This document shows positions 12,664 to 20,478 of a DNA stretch of 35,850 nucleotides, in pieces. How positions within the stretch are numbered: the stretch's first letter is position 1; each line of letters starts with the position of its first letter. A model generated the notes under the pieces. The model was not told the DNA's origin. It saw only the letters and a program-made list of their open reading frames with translations, and did no database searches. The position numbers were made by a program, and so were the translations under genes. Source of the stretch: a virus; IMG/VR virus record IMGVR_UViG_3300047550_002227, positions 1 to 35,850 of that record. One strand, written 5' to 3'.

Positions 12664-13229
12664 TGACAGACGACGTATTAGTTTTGGGTGGTCCAGATAC
12701 AGTTAATGTAGAGGTAGATTTTGGAGATAAAGGAGATCGTGGTAGTTTAATTTTTGTTGGTAATGGAAATCCAGACTCTGTAGATATTGGGCAAGATCCA
12801 AGAGTATTTGATTTATATATAAACTTAAAAAAGAATAGTCCAGAAAATGAATATTTAATGCTTTACCAGTACACCTATGGTTTAGGAAGCAGTACTCCGC
12901 AATGGCAAACACTTAACAGACTGATTCCAAACACTTATAGCACATTACAAGAAATATCTTTTCCAACACAAAATTATTGCAGAATACCATTAAGTTTTAT
13001 TAAAGATCCATCTTATGTAGGAAATCTTACAAGTGCAAATTTTTCAGTACAGGCAACATTGGCAACATCTTCAGGTAGAGCAATTGCAAATTCAATAAAA
13101 ACCGAAATTGTAAATGATGGTGGGTCAGATGATTTAAAAATTACCTTTTATGCAAAGGAGTTTGATGGAAGTTCTTGGGTAGATATTACAGAGTCAAGAA
13201 CAGCCCACCTGCACATTTCGGTGGTATAA
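12663..13229 (+). CDS. fibre protein with a short collagen remnant
   Basis: 188 residues. Near residue 20 FGDKGDRGSLIFVGNGNPD keeps two or three Gly-X-Y triplets, in the position where its neighbours have long collagen stretches. The C-terminal 140 residues are beta-rich and end HLHISVV, like the head of 11529..12248. It may be a fibre that lost or never gained the collagen shaft. The coding end again carries a -10 box in its stop codon. Confidence 0.6.
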   Translation: MTDDVLVLGGPDTVNVEVDFGDKGDRGSLIFVGNGNPDSVDIGQDPRVFDLYINLKKNSPENEYLMLYQYTYGLGSSTPQWQTLNRLIPNTYSTLQEISFPTQNYCRIPLSFIKDPSYVGNLTSANFSVQATLATSSGRAIANSIKTEIVNDGGSDDLKITFYAKEFDGSSWVDITESRTAHLHISVV

Positions 13230-13230
13230 T
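13222..13230 (+). promoter_or_regulatory. extended -10 promoter overlapping a stop codon
   Basis: TGGTATAAT contains the TAA stop at 13227-13229. GGGGGTG then serves as ribosome site for the GTG start at 13247. Confidence 0.55.
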
Positions 13231-13246
13231 CAAGGGGGTGATTTAA

Positions 13247-14296
13247 GTGGCAGCAGAAGACATTGGTGGCATATGGAATGTAAAGCAACCAGGATATGAA
13301 GATAAGGCTGATATACAAGCAGCACTTAAGTTATTCCTGTATGGAGACTATAATTTTGATACTACAGCCCCGATTGGTGATCAAAAAACAGATTTAGCAA
13401 ACAATGATGGGTTAGCCAGACATTTACAAGATTTAAGAGAAGATGTAGATAGAGTAGATAATCGAGGAATTGGTTCTGATTATTTAACTATAAATCAAAT
13501 ACAAGCAATTTCATCTCCAACTGACGGATATATTGTTATGGCATCAGACTCTACTGGCGCAGCAGTTCAGTCAACTTATGGAATTGCTCTTTATCAAAAT
13601 GAAGAACCAACAACTAACCTAACAAACGGAATAGTCTGGATAGATAAAGACTCTGATAGTAAAGATATATATGTCTATGATTCTTCTGATTTTGTTAAAG
13701 TAGGAACATATACTGATGCCAAAGGTGATTTAATTGTTGGTTTTGATCAAGGAATTACTCAAATTTTACCAGTAGGAAGCACTGGAAAAGTTTTAACTGC
13801 AGATTCGAGTGCACCTTTAGGAATTTCTTGGACTGATTTAGACTATGAAACAAATAAAAATATATCTTCTATGTATTTTGGAAATTACTCAGATACAAGT
13901 TTAACTGGAATACAATTAAATGGTGTTAATGAAAATGGAACATTAAAGACAATTGATTCTGATGATATTGAGTTAGCAATAACAAAGAGTGCATCGTCAA
14001 CAAAAACAAAAATTACATTTACTGGTGTCTGTAGACCAACAACAGATACAAATATTGAAGCATTTATTGGATTACAGAGAAAGATTAATTCTGGATCATA
14101 CTCAACTATAAATGTTGGGTTAATATCTAAAGAATTAGTAAGTTCGCATTTTGAATGGCTAGACACTCATAATGCTACAACTGGAGATATTATTACTTAT
14201 AGATTAATTAATATTACTCCCTCTGGATACCTTGCAAATGTCATAACACAAAGATTTGGCGAAACATCAGATACTTTTATTGTGGAGGAAATCTAA
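13247..14296 (+). CDS. virion fibre/appendage protein
   Basis: 349 residues from a GTG with GGGGGTG 7 nt upstream. The N-terminal helix segment (EDKADIQAALKLFLYGDYNFD) and coiled-coil stretch (ARHLQDLREDVDRVDNRGIG) are followed by a middle block, AKGDLIVGFD ... VGSTGKVLTADSSAPLGISW. That block is a phrase typical of phage tail-fibre and appendage proteins. The C-terminal 140 residues are a beta-rich head. The role is probably host binding or fibre trimerisation. Confidence 0.65.
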   Translation: MAAEDIGGIWNVKQPGYEDKADIQAALKLFLYGDYNFDTTAPIGDQKTDLANNDGLARHLQDLREDVDRVDNRGIGSDYLTINQIQAISSPTDGYIVMASDSTGAAVQSTYGIALYQNEEPTTNLTNGIVWIDKDSDSKDIYVYDSSDFVKVGTYTDAKGDLIVGFDQGITQILPVGSTGKVLTADSSAPLGISWTDLDYETNKNISSMYFGNYSDTSLTGIQLNGVNENGTLKTIDSDDIELAITKSASSTKTKITFTGVCRPTTDTNIEAFIGLQRKINSGSYSTINVGLISKELVSSHFEWLDTHNATTGDIITYRLINITPSGYLANVITQRFGETSDTFIVEEI

Positions 14297-14297
14297 T

Positions 14298-14930
14298 ATG
14301 GCAAATCTAGCGTCGCAAAGCAAAGTAGCATATATGTATGATGAAGGAAGTAATTTATGGTACGCTATTGCTGGTGTTGCAAATACCAATGTTCCATATA
14401 CATGGACACAGGCTCATACTTTTGGTTCTACAGTAACAGTTAATGATGTTATTAAGGCAAAAGGTGGAGTTAACATATTTCAAAATCCAAATGCTAGAGA
14501 TGCTGCAATAACTTCACCAACAGAAGGTACCGTATGTTTTGTAGAGCAAACTAATAGTGGTACAGATATAAGTCAGGTTCAATATTATAATGGAACCAAA
14601 TGGGTTGGGTTATTGGATAGTGTTGTTTTTAATGAAAAAACTGCTAACTATACACTTGTTTTAGGAGATGCTGGAAAAACAGTAACAATTAATTCTGGCT
14701 CAGATACAACAATTACAGTTCCTTTAAATTCATCTGTGCCATTTGAAATTGGTCAAAGAATAGACATAATTAGAGTTGGTTCAGGCAATGTTACTTTTAG
14801 TGGAGCAACAGTAGCAGTTATAATTAATAGTAAAAATTCAAATAAAAAAATTGCTGCAAGGTATTCTGGTGCAACCTTAATTAAGTATGCTACCGATACT
14901 TGGGTCTTACTTGGCGATTTGACGGCGTAG
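14298..14930 (+). CDS. virion appendage protein sharing a tip domain
   Basis: 210 residues; the ATG at 14298 follows GGAGG by 8 nt and the previous stop by 1 nt; a frame from 14256 is rejected. The last 80 residues (from NEKTANYTLV to the end, with YATDTWVLLGDLTA) are homologous to the end of the 623-residue fibre at 20479..22350 (RATDTWVLIGDLATA). The middle has FVEQ ... VQYYNGTKWVG, a recurrent phage-fibre strand pair. Likely a short fibre carrying the same tip. Confidence 0.65.
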   Translation: MANLASQSKVAYMYDEGSNLWYAIAGVANTNVPYTWTQAHTFGSTVTVNDVIKAKGGVNIFQNPNARDAAITSPTEGTVCFVEQTNSGTDISQVQYYNGTKWVGLLDSVVFNEKTANYTLVLGDAGKTVTINSGSDTTITVPLNSSVPFEIGQRIDIIRVGSGNVTFSGATVAVIINSKNSNKKIAARYSGATLIKYATDTWVLLGDLTA

Positions 14931-14937
14931 GTGTCCA

Positions 14938-15981
14938 ATGCTAAATTCATTATGGACATTTTTAGCAAAAGGTATGGGATCAGTACCCAACCTACTTGGA
15001 TTAACAAAAAATCAAGCAAGACAATCATTGCAGAATGCAGGATTTAATTATGGAACAGAAATAGAAGAGGTTCAAGATAATGAATCTTTAACTGGATTAG
15101 TTAAATCACAAGATGTTCCAGCAAATACATTATTAGATTACGAAAGTACTGTTAACTATAAACTTCACTCATTTTCTTTTTCTCCATTTGGTGTTTTTGG
15201 TTTTTCTCCATTTGGTGTTTTTGGTTTTTCTCCATTTGCTGTTTTTGGTTTTTCTCCATTTGGAGTGTTTTCTTTTACACCAGGACCGATAGAGTGTCCT
15301 CAACCAGGAGCATGGTCAGAGTGGTCTGCTTGGGACATAGGCCCATGGGGTCCATGGGGTGAATGTGAGGCAGATGGATACAGAAGACAATATAGAACAT
15401 ATACAAGAACAAGAACAAGAACAATATATACATTAGTATCAGGAAACTGTATTGCTGGAACTGAAACTCAAACAGAAACTATGGAAGATGTAAATGTTGA
15501 GGTTTGTGGCACTCCAGCCTTCAACTTCATGCCAACATTTGCTGTCTTTAGTTTTACTCCAGGATTTAGCGTATTTACATTTACACCAGAACCATCATTC
15601 AACTTCATGCCAACGTTCGGAGTGTTTAGTTTTACGCCAGCATTTGCAGTCTTTAGTTTTACACCAGAACCATCATTCAACTTCATGCCAACGTTCGGAG
15701 TGTTTAGTTTTACGCCAGCATTTGCAGTCTTTAGTTTTACACCAGAACCATCATTCAACTTCATGCCAACATTTGCTGTATTTAGTTTTACTCCAGCATT
15801 TAGCGTATTTAGTTTTACTCCAGCATTTAGCGTATTTAGTTTTACTCCAGCATTTAGTGTCTTTAGTTTTACACCAGAACCATCGTTTAACTTTATGCCA
15901 ACGTTCGGAGTGTTTAGTTTTACTCCAACATTTGCCGTCTTTAGTTTTACCCCAGAGGCTAGTTTTAACTTTTCACCCTAG
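14938..15981 (+). CDS. PASTA + thrombospondin-1-like protein with aromatic repeats
   Basis: 347 residues. Order: PASTA-like domain (15-76: VPNLLGLTKNQARQSLQNAG ... V-Y); five units like FSPFGVFG (80-115); a thrombospondin-type-1-like domain (120-190) with W126-x-x-W129-x-x-W132, an Arg/Thr ladder (TYTRTRTRT) and four cysteines C120, C143, C171 and C190; then 154 residues of units like FSFTPAFAV and FNFMPTFGV up to the end. AGGTG lies 5-6 nt before the ATG. PASTA suggests peptidoglycan or lipid II binding. The repeats suggest a beta-rich rod or adhesive. I know of no described family with this combination. It shares the repeat with 22382..23590. Confidence 0.8.
   Translation: MLNSLWTFLAKGMGSVPNLLGLTKNQARQSLQNAGFNYGTEIEEVQDNESLTGLVKSQDVPANTLLDYESTVNYKLHSFSFSPFGVFGFSPFGVFGFSPFAVFGFSPFGVFSFTPGPIECPQPGAWSEWSAWDIGPWGPWGECEADGYRRQYRTYTRTRTRTIYTLVSGNCIAGTETQTETMEDVNVEVCGTPAFNFMPTFAVFSFTPGFSVFTFTPEPSFNFMPTFGVFSFTPAFAVFSFTPEPSFNFMPTFGVFSFTPAFAVFSFTPEPSFNFMPTFAVFSFTPAFSVFSFTPAFSVFSFTPAFSVFSFTPEPSFNFMPTFGVFSFTPTFAVFSFTPEASFNFSP
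15175..15282 (+). repeat. 24-nt repeat array coding FSPFGVFG units
   Basis: Four and a half units of 8 residues (F-S/T-P-F-G/A-V-F-G/S), nearly identical at DNA level in the first three. Confidence 0.8.
15517..15978 (+). repeat. 78-nt super-repeat coding FxFxP units
   Basis: Units of 9+9+8 residues. Two neighbouring 78-nt copies (15598-15675 and 15676-15753) are identical base for base, which points to a recent tandem duplication. A 27-nt unit (coding AFSVFSFTP) is further repeated near 15790-15870. Confidence 0.85.
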
Positions 15982-15992
15982 GGCTAAACTAT

Positions 15993-16553
15993 TTAATTAG
16001 GAAATTTGCCTAACCATTCTTTTGCTCTTGGAGTTAATCCTTTCCAAGAACTCCAGTCTTCTCCGCCATTTGTCATTTTATAGGCGATTTGTGCATTTAC
16101 AACTGGATTAAATAAGTCAGCATTGTGATCTAAATCATACTTTTTACGACGATCTGGACCAAGCATTCCAAGCATGTTTATTTGAAAAATACCATATGAA
16201 CTGTCTCCAGTTTCAGTATTTCCATTGAATGCAAATGGTCGACCATTACTTTCTCTCTTAGCAATAGCCCAAGCCTCCTTAAGATTTTGACCTTCAAATC
16301 CTACTAATTTTAATAGATTTTTAAGATCTTTATCAGATAGAGATGTAGCATTTTTATATTTTTCTAACTGATCTTCTTTAGCCTTAGAAACACTTTTGGC
16401 CACTTCCGTGGCCTCAATAGTCTCTTCAAGCGTGATAGTTTTACTATCTAATCGGTTTTCAGAAGCATTGGCAATGTTTGACCAAACGGAAAACATCACC
16501 AATATGCTGAGTGTTCCAATGATATTCCTATTATTATTCATAAAGTTAATCAT
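15993..16553 (-). CDS. lysozyme-fold transglycosylase, likely exported lysin
   Basis: 186 residues; AGGAGG lies 6 nt before the ATG. Signal-like N-terminus: basic MNNNRN, hydrophobic 11-25, possible cleavage after ANA at 30. After a charged helix comes a transglycosylase/lysozyme-like core: AIAKRESNG with E101 as the likely acid, GDSSYGIFQINM (116-127), NPVVNAQIAYKM (149-160) and DWSSWKG. It should cut peptidoglycan glycan strands. It is encoded on the opposite strand to the fibres, with its own promoter and a leader hairpin, so expression is separately controlled. It could be the endolysin or a virion lysin. Confidence 0.75.
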   Translation of the reverse strand: MINFMNNNRNIIGTLSILVMFSVWSNIANASENRLDSKTITLEETIEATEVAKSVSKAKEDQLEKYKNATSLSDKDLKNLLKLVGFEGQNLKEAWAIAKRESNGRPFAFNGNTETGDSSYGIFQINMLGMLGPDRRKKYDLDHNADLFNPVVNAQIAYKMTNGGEDWSSWKGLTPRAKEWLGKFPN

Positions 16554-16574
16554 AGTTTCCTCCTTAGAAACGGA

Positions 16575-16597
16575 ATGACACCTTTTAAGGGTGTCAT
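16575..16597 (-). promoter_or_regulatory. leader hairpin of the lysin mRNA
   Basis: ATGACACC and GGTGTCAT form a perfect 8-bp stem with a 7-nt loop, between the -10 box (16608-16613) and the ribosome site of the leftward lysin. It should lie within about 5-10 nt of the mRNA 5' end. It may stabilise the mRNA or control its translation. No T-tract follows, so it is not a terminator. Confidence 0.6.
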
Positions 16598-16607
16598 ATT
16601 ACTTCTA

Positions 16608-16650
16608 AGTATAACACAATTTAGTCAAGGTAGTCAAATAATGATATAAT
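16608..16650. promoter_or_regulatory. divergent promoters of lysin and fibre gene
   Basis: Minus strand TGTTATACT (16608-16616), with TTGACT 18 nt further up, serves the lysin. Plus strand TGATATAAT (16642-16650) lies 8 nt before the ATG at 16659. Two direct TAGTCAA copies (16622-16628 and 16631-16637) lie between them and could be a shared regulator site. Confidence 0.55.
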
Positions 16651-16658
16651 TACTGTCT

Positions 16659-17216
16659 ATGGCAGATACAACAGATAATTATAATTTAAAATTTCCAGAA
16701 GCAACAGATTCTGTAAATGTTCATAATGATATTAAAAAGTTAGCAGATTCTGTTGATACAGCATTACAATCTTTAGACGCATCTAATGTTAGAATAAAGG
16801 TTATTAATAAAACATCAAATAATATTTCTGCTGGAAAACCAGTTTATGCTGCAACATGGTTTGATCCTGATTTAAATCAAGAAAGAGGTCAGAATAATGG
16901 AAGAACAGTTATTAAACCTTTTACCTCAGAGTTATCTGATAATTATCCATTTTTAGGATTAACAAAAGAACAAATAAATGCAAATGGAGGAACTGGAGAA
17001 GTTGTTGTTTCTGGAGTCCTTTCTGGACAAAATATAAATACATCATCTTTTCAAGCAGGAGATCTTTTATATCCAACTTCTGGTGGTGGACTATCTACTA
17101 CTGTAAATGGTGGAGCAATTGGTGTAGTTGCTTTAGCAGCAACGAATAATGGAGTTATAGTTGTTCAAGCAAAAGGTAATGGAACATGGGGAGCATTAAA
17201 GGCTGGATTAGCCTAA
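16659..17216 (+). CDS. virion fibre/appendage protein (185 aa)
   Basis: The N-terminus NYNLKFPEATDSVNVHNDIKKLADSVDTALQ is the phrase with which many phage structural appendage proteins begin. The remaining 130 residues are Gly/Asn/Val-rich beta repeats (GEVVVSGVLSGQNINTSSFQ). No ribosome site; the -10 box lies 8 nt before the ATG. Presumably a capsid or tail decoration protein. Confidence 0.6.
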   Translation: MADTTDNYNLKFPEATDSVNVHNDIKKLADSVDTALQSLDASNVRIKVINKTSNNISAGKPVYAATWFDPDLNQERGQNNGRTVIKPFTSELSDNYPFLGLTKEQINANGGTGEVVVSGVLSGQNINTSSFQAGDLLYPTSGGGLSTTVNGGAIGVVALAATNNGVIVVQAKGNGTWGALKAGLA

Positions 17217-17219
17217 ATA

Positions 17220-17228
17220 TGATATAAT
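17220..17228 (+). promoter_or_regulatory. extended -10 promoter, leaderless type
   Basis: TGATATAAT, exactly 6 nt before the ATG at 17235; no ribosome site. Confidence 0.65.
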
Positions 17229-17234
17229 CGACAT

Positions 17235-17624
17235 ATGGCTACCTTCCGAAATCAACCCACAGACTCATATGCTTTAGGTTCTGCTCCACCAGAAGTTCGT
17301 TGGACGGTAGTTAGAGGAGACTCTGCAGCATTTAGAGTTTATGTAACAAACGATGCAAGAGAGCCACTATATTTAAATGATTGGGAAATTGCAATGGACA
17401 TTTATCGTCCATCTACTAGTCAAGTTATAGTTTCATTATCACCAGAACCAATTGAATTTCAAGACTCAGAAGGAACATTTACAGTTAACTTAACATCTTC
17501 ACAATCAGAACTTTTAGAGACAGGAGATATCTTTGACATTCAACTCACAGAACTTTTGTCTGAGGGAAGAGTCTGGACGGTAGCCAAAGGATCAATGGTT
17601 ATCCTTGAAGATGTTACGCAATGA
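17235..17624 (+). CDS. small virion beta-sandwich protein 3
   Basis: 129 residues, the third member of the family of 10307..10705 and 12265..12663: EVRWTVVRGDSAAFRVYV at about 23-40, then a strand-rich body and a terminal GSMVILEDV strand. It overlaps the next gene by 4 nt (ATGA), again pairing the sandwich protein with a downstream partner. Predicted leaderless. Confidence 0.6.
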   Translation: MATFRNQPTDSYALGSAPPEVRWTVVRGDSAAFRVYVTNDAREPLYLNDWEIAMDIYRPSTSQVIVSLSPEPIEFQDSEGTFTVNLTSSQSELLETGDIFDIQLTELLSEGRVWTVAKGSMVILEDVTQ

Positions 17625-17869
17625 GCAATTATAATTTAATCCCAGTAAATCAAGAAGTTTTTAATACAACTCATAAAAAAGCACATGCACAAATTAAAGA
17701 ACTTGATAAAAGATATATCAGAATAGATCATATACAACCAAAAGCAAGAATTGAAGAAGTTTTACCTTTTCGTGTACAGTTTATCAATGTTAGCGTGTTT
17801 GGGTATTCAAAAAATAATCCACCCCCAATACCGCTTCAAATTATTGGATATAGTAATTATATTCTATAA
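17621..17869 (+). CDS. small conserved structural-region protein (82 aa)
   Basis: 82 residues, basic helical first half (THKKAHAQIKELDKRYIRID), then a beta-rich end with FRVQFINVSVFGYSKNNPPP and PLQIIGYSNYIL. The second half resembles endings of other actinophage structural proteins I recall, but no function is known. Starts in the ATGA of the previous stop. Confidence 0.55.
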   Translation: MSNYNLIPVNQEVFNTTHKKAHAQIKELDKRYIRIDHIQPKARIEEVLPFRVQFINVSVFGYSKNNPPPIPLQIIGYSNYIL

Positions 17870-17880
17870 TAAAAAGGAGT

Positions 17881-17886
17881 TATAAT
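17881..17886 (+). promoter_or_regulatory. -10 box, leaderless type
   Basis: TATAAT, exactly 6 nt before the ATG at 17893, without the TGn extension. AAGGAG at 17874-17879 is too far from the ATG to act as its ribosome site. Confidence 0.5.
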
Positions 17887-17892
17887 ACCATC

Positions 17893-18339
17893 ATGGCAAA
17901 AATATCAATACCTAATCTAAAGACAAAGTTTGAGACTGGGGATCGCCCCACGCAACAAGATTATGAGGATTTAATTGATTCAGCCTCAGCCCGTTCAACC
18001 GACCTTGGTTCAATGGGTAATAATGAAAATACAATTACAGGTATTGAAAATGCCACAGTAATTGATAACTTTGACGCCACAGAATGGCGTATGGTTAAGT
18101 ATATTGTTTCTATCGCAAAAGTAACTGCGGGAGATAATAAATTCTATGCAACAGAGTTGACCATCTTGGTAGACGGCACAAATGTGAATGTCTCTGAGTA
18201 TGGCACAATAGACAATGATGGGAATATTGGCACCGTTAGCGTCTCCAGGGTTGGAAATACAGTATCCTTAACGGTTACTCCAGATCCTGCGATTAAGCCA
18301 GTCACAGTTCGTTATGCACGAATTGGACTTAAGGCATAA
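17893..18339 (+). CDS. fibre protein with shared C-terminal tip
   Basis: 148 residues. A short N-terminal helix (QQDYEDLIDSASARSTDLGS) is followed by a tip domain, from WRMVKYIVSIAKVTAGDNKF to the end. The tip resembles the end of the 524-residue fibre downstream (YRSAEFLVKIANGSHTDVSK...): same strand order with VS/ITEY and GSVSV blocks. From here to about 19.9 kb codons are richer in C/G than in the flanking fibre genes, so this block may have a different origin. Confidence 0.6.
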   Translation: MAKISIPNLKTKFETGDRPTQQDYEDLIDSASARSTDLGSMGNNENTITGIENATVIDNFDATEWRMVKYIVSIAKVTAGDNKFYATELTILVDGTNVNVSEYGTIDNDGNIGTVSVSRVGNTVSLTVTPDPAIKPVTVRYARIGLKA

Positions 18340-18355
18340 ACAAGGAGATAAATAA

Positions 18356-19930
18356 ATGGCAACAGTAAACAAAGACTTTAAAGTAAAGAATGGTCTCATC
18401 GTTGAAGGCACAACAGCCACAGTTAACAACTATGACATTCTTACAAAGAAGACAGACGATCAAAACTATATCGTCAATTTAATTGGTGGTACAGCCACCT
18501 CAGCAAACGAAGCAAACAAGGTTGTAAAGCGTGATGGCTCAGGCAACTTTGCTGCAGGAGTAATAACAGCAGACCTCGTTGGTGATGTAACTGGTAATGC
18601 AGATACAGCAACAGCACTTGAGACTTCTCGTACAATCACATTGGGCGGAGACCTTTCAGGTTCTGTTTCATTTGATGGTACAGCAAACGTAACATTGACA
18701 GCAACAGTTGCTTCATCTTTTGCAACAGATGCAGAAGTTGCAACAGCAAAGTCTGAGGCAATTTCAGATGCTGCAGCAGATGCCACATCTAAGGCTAACG
18801 CAGCACAAGCAGCAGCAATTTCTACAGCAGCATCAGATGCTACTACAAAGGCTAACGCTGCTGAAAATGCTGCTAAGGCATATACAGATGCTCGTGAAAC
18901 TGCTATTACAACAGCATATCAATCATATGCTGATACAGCAGAGTCAGATGCAAAGGCTTATGCTGATCAAAAGGTTGCAGATCTTGTAGATTCTGCTCCA
19001 GCACTTCTTGATACACTCAATGAATTGGCTGCAGCAATTGGCGATGACGCCAACTTTGCAGCAAACCTTGCTACCTCAGTAGGAGAAAAGGTTGCAAAGG
19101 CTGGAGACACCATGACTGGTGCTCTTGTTCTTCATGCAGACCCAGTAAATAATCTTGAAGCAGCAACTAAGGCTTATGTAGATACAGCAGCATCAGCAGC
19201 ACAGTCAAATGCTGAAGATTATGCTGATGGACTTGCAGGAAACTATGATCCAGCAGGTTCAGCATCAACAGCATTGACAAATGCTAACTCTTATACAGAC
19301 ACAGCAATCTCTGGTGTAAATACAACAATTAATAACCTTACAACAGATGACATTGCAGAAGGCGCAAACGAATACTTTACAGATGCTAAGGCAAAGGATT
19401 CAGCAGCAGCACTTCTTACAACTGCAACATTGACAAATATCACAATTACTGGTACAGGTAATGGTGGTCTTGTAATTACCGCAGAAAACGGTGTTGCAGA
19501 TTCTGATACAGATGATCTTGATGAAGGTACAACAAATCTTTACTTCACAAATGCTCGTGCAGTAGATGCTCTTGAAGCAGTTGTTCCTAACTTTACAGCA
19601 GTTGAACTTAATTCAATTGCAAAGCAGGTAGCAGCAACCGCTTCTATCGCTACAGCAAGCACAAACAGCGCAATTTCATGGTTGAAGGCAGACTATCGTT
19701 CTGCTGAATTCCTTGTTAAGATTGCTAATGGATCTCATACAGATGTATCCAAGGTTATCTTGACACTTGACACTTCAGATAATGTCGCTATTACAGAATA
19801 CGCAATGGTTGGAACAAACGGTTCTCTTGGATCAGTTTCAGCAGATGTTTCTGGCAACGATGTTCGTCTTCGTGTCACTACCGCCAACAACAACTCAACA
19901 GTTGCTGTTATCGGAACACTTTTAGCATAA
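18356..19930 (+). CDS. long Ala-rich tail-fibre protein (524 aa)
   Basis: AAGGAGAT lies 8 nt before the ATG. N-terminal anchor MATVNKDFKVKNGLIVEG is repeated in the next gene. Then VVKRDGSGNFAAG and DLVGDVTGNADTATAL, a fibre repeat phrase. Residues about 120-220 are an Ala-rich coiled coil, and two 'DDL-EGT-NLYFT--RA' motifs lie near 340-410. A beta tip from about 445 matches 17893..18339. This is the typical plan of a trimeric receptor-binding tail fibre. Confidence 0.75.
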   Translation: MATVNKDFKVKNGLIVEGTTATVNNYDILTKKTDDQNYIVNLIGGTATSANEANKVVKRDGSGNFAAGVITADLVGDVTGNADTATALETSRTITLGGDLSGSVSFDGTANVTLTATVASSFATDAEVATAKSEAISDAAADATSKANAAQAAAISTAASDATTKANAAENAAKAYTDARETAITTAYQSYADTAESDAKAYADQKVADLVDSAPALLDTLNELAAAIGDDANFAANLATSVGEKVAKAGDTMTGALVLHADPVNNLEAATKAYVDTAASAAQSNAEDYADGLAGNYDPAGSASTALTNANSYTDTAISGVNTTINNLTTDDIAEGANEYFTDAKAKDSAAALLTTATLTNITITGTGNGGLVITAENGVADSDTDDLDEGTTNLYFTNARAVDALEAVVPNFTAVELNSIAKQVAATASIATASTNSAISWLKADYRSAEFLVKIANGSHTDVSKVILTLDTSDNVAITEYAMVGTNGSLGSVSADVSGNDVRLRVTTANNNSTVAVIGTLLA

Positions 19931-19959
19931 AAAATAAATAAAAAGAGGGAGTGGTAATC

Positions 19960-20415
19960 TTGGCAACAGTCAACAAAGACTTCAAGGTTAAAAATGGACT
20001 TATCGTCACTGGTGGCGGTGAGTTTGGCGGAGCGGTAGTTGTAGGAGAACCTACATTATCTACCCATGCTGCTACTAAATCATATGTTGATTCAGTAATA
20101 GGTGGCATGACAGTTGGAGGTACCGCTCCCTCTACACCAGATAATGGTGATCTATGGTTTGATACATTAACAGAAAGAGTTAATGTTCATTATAATGGTT
20201 CTTGGCTAACAATCGCAACAATAGACGATACTCAGAGTCTTCCACAACATATTCACGATACAGCAATCGATGGTACTGGTTTTATAGTATCTCAATTTTA
20301 TGAAGGCGGAAGTTTTAATAGCCCACAAGGAGCAGGTTTAGATGCTGGAGGTCCAACTACAAATCAGTGGACTCTTGTATTTGATGGAGGAAGTGCTACT
20401 GATAATTTCAACTAA
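19960..20415 (+). CDS. short fibre protein with duplicated anchor
   Basis: 151 residues from a TTG at 19960, chosen because it makes the N-terminus ATVNKDFKVKNGLIV identical to that of the preceding fibre and because GGGAG lies 8 nt upstream. After the anchor come DLWFDTLTERVNVHYNGSW, a virion strand pair, and a Gly/Asp-rich end. The anchor probably docks both proteins at the same virion site, with alternative heads. Confidence 0.65.
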   Translation: MATVNKDFKVKNGLIVTGGGEFGGAVVVGEPTLSTHAATKSYVDSVIGGMTVGGTAPSTPDNGDLWFDTLTERVNVHYNGSWLTIATIDDTQSLPQHIHDTAIDGTGFIVSQFYEGGSFNSPQGAGLDAGGPTTNQWTLVFDGGSATDNFN

Positions 20416-20422
20416 AAATTGA

Positions 20423-20461
20423 TGTTATAATTAGCACAGAAATAAACTGGTAGAAATACCA
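20423..20461 (+). promoter_or_regulatory. extended -10 promoter with GAAA-loop leader hairpin
   Basis: TGTTATAAT (20423-20431), then TGGTA-GAAA-TACCA (20448-20461), a 5-bp stem with a GNRA tetraloop, directly before AAGGAG of the fibre gene at 20479. Confidence 0.5.
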
Positions 20462-20478
20462 TAAGGAGAGAATAAAAT

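Noticed and set aside
15468-15764. Minus-strand repeat frame (VKLNTPNVGMKLNDGS units)
   Set aside because: It is the antisense shadow of the aromatic array, with no ribosome site or promoter.
15517-15978. CRISPR-like array
   Set aside because: The repeats are contiguous and coding, with no spacers and no cas genes.
15494-16000. Plus-strand second-frame ORF across the aromatic array
   Set aside because: An out-of-frame reading of the same repeats; no start signal.
18466-18786. 106-codon minus-strand Ala/Val-rich frame
   Set aside because: Shadow of the Ala-rich coiled coil of the fibre gene.
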